DNA from: Mesocentrotus franciscanus
Lineage: Eukaryota > Echinodermata > Echinoidea > Camarodonta > Strongylocentrotidae
Assembly: GCA_037976565.1 (NCBI GenBank)
Contig: CP137671.1
Span: 25,062,197 to 25,126,196 of the forward strand
Reading direction: 5' to 3'
Length of the DNA stretch: 64,000 bases
Shown in pieces: positions 56,190 through 64,000 of this stretch (its first letter is position 1; every line of letters starts with the position of its first letter). The notes beneath the pieces are model-generated. The model made no database searches. It worked only from the letters and a program-made list of their open reading frames with translations, and was not told the origin of the DNA. The position numbers were made by a program, and so were the translations under genes.

Positions 56190-56565
56190 TAATTTACAAG
56201 AACAGAATCAGACACAAAAGGATATAATTAACCATTCATACATCATGTTGGTTAATCTGTCTTCTTTTTTTTCTTACATTTTTAACAAGCTCAAAAAGAA
56301 TTTTCTTATATACGTGAAATTCCACTAACAATGTTATTTTTGCTAATATAATATAATATAATAACTGCATAATGGATAAAAAAATAAATATGTTCATGTA
56401 AACAAGTTAATTTTATTCATGTTAATCCTCTAGTACCAAATCATAAAGCAAAACTTGGCAAATGTGCAAATACGGGTATACTTGAAGACAATAATTTATG
56501 ACATATTGCCTATTGTCAATAATATTAATAAAATATCAAAACGTTAAACCCGGGGATAATAGCAG
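56190..56565. other. No gene; partial similarity to 35,985-36,200
   Basis: TCATGTTAATCCTC(T/C)AGTACCAAA occurs near 56,417 and 36,000. The remainder is AT-rich. Confidence 0.45.
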
Positions 56566-56960
56566 TAGGCTACTGCAGGGCCCTCAATGAGAAAACAACA
56601 TTAACTACCAAACATTTTTTCATCATCGTTATGCGCAAGAATAATACAAAGATCCAATCTCGTTTTCTTCATCACTATGGGAAGTTATGCTCTTAATAAA
56701 AGACCAGTCAATTACAAACCTGGGTAAAGGTAGCCATAAGAAGTAATTATTTCATCATCCTTGTTTCTAGGGGTCTTTTAATGGTAAGACCCATTCTCTG
56801 GAATGAACCAGAAAAAGTTGTAATTCAGTGGCGTAGCTCTAAGGGTGGGGGTCACGTGTATTTATCCAATAACATTGCGAGAGAGATAAATAGAAAGGGG
56901 TAGTGCCCAGGGTTCACATTAAGTTTCCCTTACAGTATCGGCCGCCACACATTTGGCTTG
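56565..56960. repeat. Dispersed copy shared with 58,375-58,790
   Basis: GGGCCCTCAATGAGAAAAC, AAAGGTAGCCATAAGAAGTA and AATTCAGTGGCGTAGCTC appear in the same order in both copies. It is diverged and non-coding. Confidence 0.72.
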
Positions 56961-58375
56961 ATGGATGTAGCTCATCATATTTCATCTCAGGAATTTCACC
57001 AGTTCATAAGTAAGCAGACTCTATGAGATCCTCTGAGTATCATATAACTCACTCAATTCATTATATTATTGGCTGGACACGGAAAACATTATTACCTGCC
57101 TATGAGTATGATACGTGTCGATTTTGGTTAATTGCCGTTGAGATTCTGTACATCAACAGACCATGTGAACGTGATTAAATTTTTGAAGTGGGCAAACGGC
57201 AGCCATCTTTGATTTGCATGCCAAAGACCTTGATTTGTCTTCAATTGTTTTCCTTTAATGACTGGTGAATTTCATCTTGTGTTACAACATGCCTGCTGCT
57301 AAAGGATACCGCAAAGAGGGGAGGAAAAAACTCTGATACTGGGGATAGCACAAACCTTGTTGATGATAATTATGTCGATCGAATCGACTGACATTTGGTA
57401 ATGTAAATGCAGATGCCTTGAGTTTGAAAACGCCTTCATATTGGTTAAATCTGTATATTCTTGAACGAAGGGCAATTGGTTACCTTGGTATTCTATGAAG
57501 GTCAAAATTTTTAAAAGCACACTTCTTATCTTATATTAATCCTAATAAGAAGGGGAAATTGTTATTTTATTACAAAGGAAAAGGAGCAATAGCAAAATAA
57601 ATGGGGCAGTTATCAGAGGTGAAAAGGACACTTCTCATACCTAAAAATATGTAATATAAAACAGAATGAACTACTCACTTTATTTGTATAATCAATCAGT
57701 AGGCATTTAAGTGCATGTCAATGATGTCATTCACCGCCTTTAATTGTGGTACAAGATGAGTTGTTTCGATGTAAAGACACGTGAGTAATAAATGAACTAT
57801 AAACACCTGGTAAGGACTTCTAAGGATGTTGTCCGTAATATTCCGTGTACTAAAACCCTGCTGAACGCGTACGACGTTCTATAAACCGATCAAACTGGTG
57901 TAAACTGTTAGAATGAAGAAAACTTAAGGAAGAGTATTTCGAATCACAATTCCAGTCAAATTCTAGGGTGTCCGATTTTGCTTGCATTGAAATATCTTCA
58001 TTCACCAAATGCGATGTAACTTGCTTGAGTTGAGAAAGTATTACCGTACGGTTATCAAAAGCCAACTCTCTGTTTCGAAGAGACCGACATGAAACAACCT
58101 ACGAGTAAGTATTAACATACAGCGTAAGCAATTCTAGTTGAACGGCTGAACGCGATCAAGTTGACGAAATATATACGAAATTTAACAATGCCTCGCTCGC
58201 ATGGATTAACATTATAGAGATGGTATTCATGACGCGTTCAATGTTGCACTGCAGGGGTGGCGGGGCGTCTTTCAAAGTTGGGGTGCACCAACAAAAAAGG
58301 GCACTTTCTTCAAAAAGAAGGGGGTAGCTACAAATGGTACGTAACCTCAACATAATGATAACAATCGGATTGAGG
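56960..58375. other. No gene recognised
   Basis: 57,605-57,650 and 58,240-58,340 are fragments shared with the 34.5-35.1-kb element region. The open frames at 57,299-57,520 and 57,850-58,065 have no recognisable domain. Confidence 0.45.
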
Positions 58376-58564
58376 AGCCCTCACGGAGAAAACAATAATG
58401 CTGTTGGCGCTACCGTGTGAAGACCAAACATTATTTCATAATCATGTACACGGATTATACAAATATCAATGCTGAAAACATCTCATTTTTCATCATTCCT
58501 ATGTTAAATCATGCACTTCAAGAAGTCAGCCAATTACGAACCTTGGAAAAGGTATCTATAGGAA

Positions 58565-59980
58565 GTATTTACATGTAATCCATCGTCCTTGTGTCCATTC
58601 TTTTTTCTTTTTTTTCATTGTAAGACCTACTATCTTGAATAAACTAGATAACGTTTGTTGTAAATCAGTGGCGTAGCTCCAAAGGGAGAAGGGGCAAAAG
58701 GACACGTTTATTTATCCAATTGTATTGAGAGAGAGTGAGAGGGAGGGAGGGGGTGGAGGGGTTGACACGGGGTTCAAATTCTATTTTCTTTCAAATTATT
58801 CTACCTGGTTCTGATGAATTTATCTGTCATGCGAATGCCGTGCGACGGTACTTAAAAATAGTACCATAAAGTCGTTTATTGTCATCAAAATATGGACAGC
58901 ATTGACGTGACGATGAACAAATAACAATCATGATACATCGTGGGTAATCGTGAACAAATTATTTCATCTCTCTCTCTCTCTCTGCTAAATCCTCTGAACA
59001 GTGGAATCAACCAAGCGGAATCAACTGTAACACGAACTGTAGGGGGAAACCCCGGTGTAGTTGTCCACCTGCACACCCCTAATCCGGGGTTATACCGGGA
59101 GGAGAGACCTGAGGGTTACAGTGATTCAGTTCGCTGACTTGGTAGCACTCAAGTCGATTCGACAACTAATAGTCGTTATTCTCCCACTTACAGACATTTT
59201 CAAACCCCCCTTCTTTTTTAGGGAAGTTCTAAATTAGTATTATCTTTCAAATGCCATTGGAATTTAACCTTTTCATTTTTTGGGCCTGCAAATGGGACAT
59301 AGTACCTTTAACGGGGAACTTAATACAAGTCTCAAAGCATGCATGAATGTAATCACGATATCATGAGTGGTCAGTCCCATCAGGTTCAAATGGTGTAGTG
59401 TCAATTAGATCTCCTGATTCCTGATTATATTTTTTGTTTGGGGGGATATTTTGGTAAAGTAAGCTTCAGTTAAAGTTAGAAATAAAGTTTTTGCTACTTG
59501 TTTCAAGAAAAGGCTTTCCAGTGTAATTTATTCAAAATTGTGCTCCCTATATTTCACATCCACTGGCAAATATCTTTTACTGGTCATTAGAAACAAGGCA
59601 AGGTTGCTGAATATTAGCAACAGTCGGTCGCCATTGCTACTCTTTAATACAACCATGATGTGGCAATTTTCCTCTTTCAGGTAGGACTCATAATAATTCG
59701 TGTTACAGTTGATTCCGCTTGGTTGATTCCCCTGCTCGGAGGATTTAGCAGAGAGAGAGAGAGAGAGATAGAAGAATTGTTCATGATTTCACACGATGTA
59801 TCATTATTCTTATTTGTTCATCGTCACTTCAATGCTGAATATATTTTGAAGACAATAACCGACGCTGTGGTACTATGTTTACGTACCGTCACATGGCAAT
59901 CGCATGACAGATGAATTCATCAGAACCAGGTAATAATTTGAAAGAAAATTGAATTTATACCCCGGGTCAAAACCCTCCTC

Positions 59981-60015
<35 letters not shown>

Positions 60016-60168
60016 ACAATTGGATAAATAAACGTGTCCTTTTGCCCCTCTCCCTTTGGAGCTACGCCACTGATTTACAACAAACTAGATTATTCCAGAT
60101 ATTAGGTCTTACAATGAAATTTTAAAAAAAAGGAATGGAAACAAGGATGATGAAGTACATGTGAATAC
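58565..60168. mobile_element. Long inverted repeat with ~470-bp arms
   Basis: The left arm 58,565-59,036 and right arm 59,699-60,168 are inverses. Both contain CATCCTTGT/TCCATTC, TAGGTCTTACAATG, CAGTGGCGTAGCTCC, a GA microsatellite, ACGATGAACAAATAA and a GGAATCAACC block. The loop of about 660 bp contains the fragment shared with 33,835-33,990. It is either a long-terminal-inverted-repeat element or an inverted duplication. No transposase. Confidence 0.75.
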
Positions 60169-60179
60169 ATTTTCCTTTT

Positions 60180-60300
60180 TTCTTAGATGCAGGGGAAATT
60201 TGTTTTCATAAAATAATGCCAAATTCTTTTCCTCCAATTCATCTTCTCTGAAACTGCGTTTGAATTCATCCACGGTTATAGTTGAACTCCGTTCTCTTCA
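60180..60300. repeat. Third copy of the 9,480-9,600 host segment
   Basis: TCTTAGATGCAGGGGAAATTT to the last base before the gap matches 9,475-9,596 and partly 32,090-32,110. Confidence 0.78.
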
Positions 60301-60800
60301 NNNNNNNNNNNNNNNNNNNNNNNNNNNNNNNNNNNNNNNNNNNNNNNNNNNNNNNNNNNNNNNNNNNNNNNNNNNNNNNNNNNNNNNNNNNNNNNNNNNN
60401 NNNNNNNNNNNNNNNNNNNNNNNNNNNNNNNNNNNNNNNNNNNNNNNNNNNNNNNNNNNNNNNNNNNNNNNNNNNNNNNNNNNNNNNNNNNNNNNNNNNN
60501 NNNNNNNNNNNNNNNNNNNNNNNNNNNNNNNNNNNNNNNNNNNNNNNNNNNNNNNNNNNNNNNNNNNNNNNNNNNNNNNNNNNNNNNNNNNNNNNNNNNN
60601 NNNNNNNNNNNNNNNNNNNNNNNNNNNNNNNNNNNNNNNNNNNNNNNNNNNNNNNNNNNNNNNNNNNNNNNNNNNNNNNNNNNNNNNNNNNNNNNNNNNN
60701 NNNNNNNNNNNNNNNNNNNNNNNNNNNNNNNNNNNNNNNNNNNNNNNNNNNNNNNNNNNNNNNNNNNNNNNNNNNNNNNNNNNNNNNNNNNNNNNNNNNN
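60301..60800. other. Assembly gap (500 N)
   Basis: Exactly 500 undetermined bases, the usual placeholder length, so the true size is unknown. Nothing can be annotated, and open frames across it are meaningless. Confidence 0.99.
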
Positions 60801-62800
60801 ATTGATAACCGAATTATAATCATCATAGTCGTCAAGTAATGTACAATAAATTTTGTAAAAATGCAACTTTCTGGGGTGTAGCAACTCATTAGCCAGCTTT
60901 TAAAAAAACTTTTTCTTTTCTTTCTTTTGGCATCTTCTTTCTCTTCTCTTTAATTCTTCTTCTTCTCCTAGTTGAGAAATCAAATATGCACTCTTTCATT
61001 CAAGATTATTTGGTAATCAAAGTTTGATATGGTACATGCTGTCGATATTGCTGTGGTCCGATTTTTTCTACACTTTGCAATGAATATGTCAAATAACGCT
61101 TTATATAGTAAACGAACCTGAAGAAGGAGACTATAAGCTACTTAAATAGGTCAATTTTCTTTATTTGCTTTATTTGCAAAAGAGTCAATAGAGGGCTTTT
61201 TCCATTTTAAGCAGCGGTACATAGTCTCATAATTTGTCGCTGTAAAGTTGGAAGTATAATATCCGAAGTTAATGAGTCAGACCCCTATTTTTTCTTCAAA
61301 TTTACCTGTAATTTAGTTTTGCAGATTAATATTTGGGAATGGTCGCACATCATGAATGATAATGAATAACAACATTCTATCTCTATATTTAAAAGTGTAC
61401 ATTTATGTTTTTTGTTTGTATACCAATGTTTATTGGTACTTTTCCGCTTTTCCTTTTCATTGTCATATACAAGAAAGTATAAAAACTTGTCGGTTGAATT
61501 CATTTGAAAGATTTTTTTTCATCATTATATTTGTTGCATGATGCGTAGTCTGCATATTAGTCACCATAATAATCTTCAATTAAATAATAATAATAATTTT
61601 TTTTTTTAAATCATTTATATTGCGCACAACTCTGCCGACATTATATTGGCACCCTTGGCGCACAGATCAACACATTACAAGAATATGGTCATTAATCAAA
61701 ATTCAACAGAACTATGATATTACAAAATGAAAAGGCGACAAATGGTTAACATATAACTACAGATATACTACTAGTAACCAAACGTAATGAAAAATATTAT
61801 AACTTAGATAATTATCCTAACATTAACAGTACGCCCCATGGTCATTAAAACAATTATTTGTGATTAGAATTTTTTGTTTCTTGACCTTTTGCTTATTTTT
61901 TTAAAATGAAAGATAGTGTCGTTGGCCATTTCCAAAATGCAATTATTGAATTTAATTAATGACAAGCCTTTCAAATTGAAAGAACAAGAAAAAAGTGACC
62001 CTTAGGTAAGCCTACCTTTGCTGGTTTGGAGGGTTCTAGATCATAGGGGCCTATATAGGTAGGACTCCAAATGTTTCGTTAGATTGCTATTGGCGCCACT
62101 AATAATTAAGCCCTGTAGGTTAATTAGCCTAATTAAGCCCTCCAGGATTAAGAACATCAATTATCCAACAAAAATGGAGTAAACCAATATATGAGTTTTT
62201 TCATCATCTCTTTGAATATTACCAGAACCTGAATAAAAAATAAGGCCCCTAAAAATTGAGGTAAAAATTGCAATGTGTTCATCATATTATCGGAAAGATG
62301 TTCTGCAAAAATTAGAAGATATGATTAAGTAGTTGATTAATAAAAAGCAATTTACCAAAAAAAGTTTGTGCTCAGATATGTGTCAAATGTCGAAAATCAC
62401 TTTTTTTCCAATTTTCAACTTGTCGTATTTTTCTTAATAATTATGATTGGATCGGCGGACTGCCTTAATTGTCACATTTCATCCCATTCTAACATATTAC
62501 AACTTTTTTTTTGCTTCTTTTTTCATTAAAAGTATGGAATAAGAGCAATGAAAATGACTCGTTTTTCGCTCCGATCGAGCTCTAACCCATAGGTTTGTAC
62601 AGTATAACCCTAAAAAGTGGGTGTACGAAAATTTATCACAAAAAAACGTTGAATATCAACCATGAGCTATATGACCTCAATTCAATTGAAAATTAAAAGT
62701 TCAACACCTTTCTGGCGTTGGTTTGATAAAAAAAGATGTATTTCTTTCTTAAAATGCGACCTAACAACTCCATTTTTCATCCGAAACTCAGCATTGCCAT
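60801..62800. other. No gene recognised
   Basis: AT-rich. AAATCATTTATATTGCGCAC near 61,609 and GGCGCACAGATCAACACATT near 61,658 resemble a SINE or LINE tail on the minus strand. Nothing else supported. Confidence 0.4.
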
Positions 62801-62831
62801 ATCTTGAACGTAGAGAGCGCTTCAAACAATA

Positions 62832-63046
62832 CTGAAGATAGCCGACCGATAAAGGGACCTGCTTGCTATCCGCGCAATATCTCCTCTACCATCCATGCTG
62901 ACATACAACTCTAGGGGCTTGCGCGATTTTTAGGTTGGATATTATGGTGAGATATCTCGTCGGCTACCTTCAGCTTTCTTTGATTTTTCAACAGTCGATT
63001 CATCCGCCCATATGTAATCCGGTTTTTCCCCCATAGTCCCCTTTAA
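62832..63046. mobile_element. Possible TTAA-bounded MITE end with internal hairpin
   Basis: CTGAAGATAGCCGAC (62,832-62,846) is mirrored by GTCGGCTACCTTCAG (62,959-62,973), and the text ends CCCATAGTCCCCTTTAA (to 63,046). The TTAAAGGGGACTATGGG end is typical of piggyBac-type MITEs. The opposite end was not found. Confidence 0.42.
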
Positions 63047-63878
63047 AAATGTTAATCGAGAGCTGATTTGATGAGATAACCACCTGTCAGTGACCATACA
63101 GTGAGGTATAATCACTCCTGGCCAAACTAGTCCAGATTAACCTCTTTAACTAATCTTGTTTCCCTGATTATCAAAATTAACCATCTTTCAATCTAAATAC
63201 AACTTTTGATGGAAAATTCAAAGACATACCCATACTGCCCCCATAAGTTGCATAACACACATCCAACACATATTATCAGCACCCTCCCCTGGTGTTGCAT
63301 ATTGGAGGCCTTATCAAATATTGAAGGGGAAAGGGGGAAGGGAGAAAAGGAGAAAATTGAGGAGGATAAGAAGTGGACGAGAATGTAAAAAGATGATACG
63401 ACACCCTACGGCCCCTCAAACACCCTTCAACTCACTCCTACACCCTCACACTCGCTCTTGCTATGCTACATCACCTCATGCCATCATTACAACATACAGA
63501 TACACACATGCGAACCGAACACATCTAAACAAATAATAAAGCACATATAAAACAGACTTTTTTGGTATTCCACGATGTATACTTTGTATAATACCTCCTA
63601 CAAAATTGCTTCACAATAGTTCCCAACACCAACTGATTTCCTAACTTCATCCCACCTCCCTGCTTCAATCCTGGACCCATACTATATCTAACCCTAAATC
63701 TAACTTGAATATAAATCTAACCTTAACCCTAACCCTACAATTTCCATTAAAAAAAGCCCGAAGCAATTATCACCAGAGCAAATGTTGAATCGCTGCAAAC
63801 CGACCATCATGTTCCTGAAATCATTACACTATTTTATTTCACCATGACCTAAGTACAATAAGTTGGTCTGATTGTCAG
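63046..63878. other. No gene; short telomere-like motif at 63,716-63,737
   Basis: CTAACCTTAACCCTAACCCT contains two or three C-strand TTAGGG units, with worn relatives (CTAACCCTAAATCTAAC) from 63,686. Too short to be a telomere. The rest is anonymous. Confidence 0.5.
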
Positions 63879-64000
63879 GACGTAGCCAGAGTTTGATGTT
63901 TGGGGGGGCACATACATGTAATTGATCGTCGTCCTGGGGAGGGGTCTATGAGGAGGGGTGTATGATTTGAAATTTGGGGGCACGTGCCCCGGCTACGTGC
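63879..64000. mobile_element. hAT-like MITE, CGTAGCCAG family, copy 2 (cut by window end)
   Basis: CAGGACGTAGCCAGAGTTTG at the left and CCGGCTACGTGC at the window edge. The interior is the inverse of the copy at 24,785-24,918 (TTGATGTTTGGGGGGGCAC against GTGCCCCCCAAACATCAA). The right end lies beyond the window. Confidence 0.82.

Larger units (their letters stand above)
51415..56190. repeat. Segmental duplicate, block C (pairs with 860-4,200)
   Basis: Same orientation and order as block A. It is longer because of a TTAA-flanked insertion in intron 2, a tandem duplication in intron 1, and an expanded GTA tract. Confidence 0.85.

Noticed and set aside
60260..60889. Open frames spanning 60,301-60,800
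   Set aside because: They consist of undetermined bases in the assembly gap.

Overview
This window is animal genomic DNA, AT-rich, intron-bearing and crowded with transposable elements. Three things suggest a marine deuterostome invertebrate, most likely an echinoderm such as a sea urchin (inference): split immunoglobulin-receptor genes with phase-1 introns, CR1/Jockey-type LINEs with GAATT-type tails, and a foldback transposon built from 15-bp repeats like the TU elements I recall from sea urchins. No conserved housekeeping gene, rRNA or standalone tRNA gene was seen. A 500-base assembly gap lies at 60,301-60,800.

The only host genes I can support are two minus-strand paralogues, 1,533-3,535 (gene A) and 52,109-55,506 (gene C). 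Each has a signal-peptide exon, one V-type immunoglobulin exon, and one stalk/transmembrane exon. Exon boundaries are identical in phase and nearly identical in length. Amino-acid-changing differences greatly outnumber silent ones, which points to a diversifying receptor family.

The window is organised around diverged segmental copies of the same ancestral neighbourhood. Block A is roughly 860-17,200, block B roughly 29,380-32,640, and block C roughly 51,415-56,190 with fragments beyond. Comparing blocks exposes empty sites and so dates insertions. Examples are a minisatellite-bearing element (4,310-5,591), a composite element with an 8-bp target duplication carrying a broken Harbinger nuclease (5,913-8,590), a 4.5-kb insertion at about 9,690-14,189, and a nested element at 14,241-16,830. 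A second copy of the minisatellite element (17,321-22,636, inverted) is split by a degenerate LINE.

From 23.5 to 29.3 kb lies a foldback transposon with inverted 15-bp-unit arms and matching 8-9-bp flanks, inserted at the edge of an older palindromic element. From 30 to 51 kb are MITEs, hAT-like elements with 8-bp duplications, LINE 3-prime ends, a tRNA-derived SINE, a candidate hammerhead ribozyme core (38,011-38,050), and a striking array at 43,716-44,258. In that array a TTACG core recurs about every 10.5 bp and then switches orientation. From 56 to 60 kb are more dispersed copies and a 470-bp-arm inverted repeat. After the gap the sequence is mostly anonymous, ending in a truncated hAT-like MITE.

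Nothing here forms an operon or pathway. The biology is a rapidly evolving immune-type receptor family in a transposon-rich, repeatedly duplicated region. All alignments and counts were made by eye.
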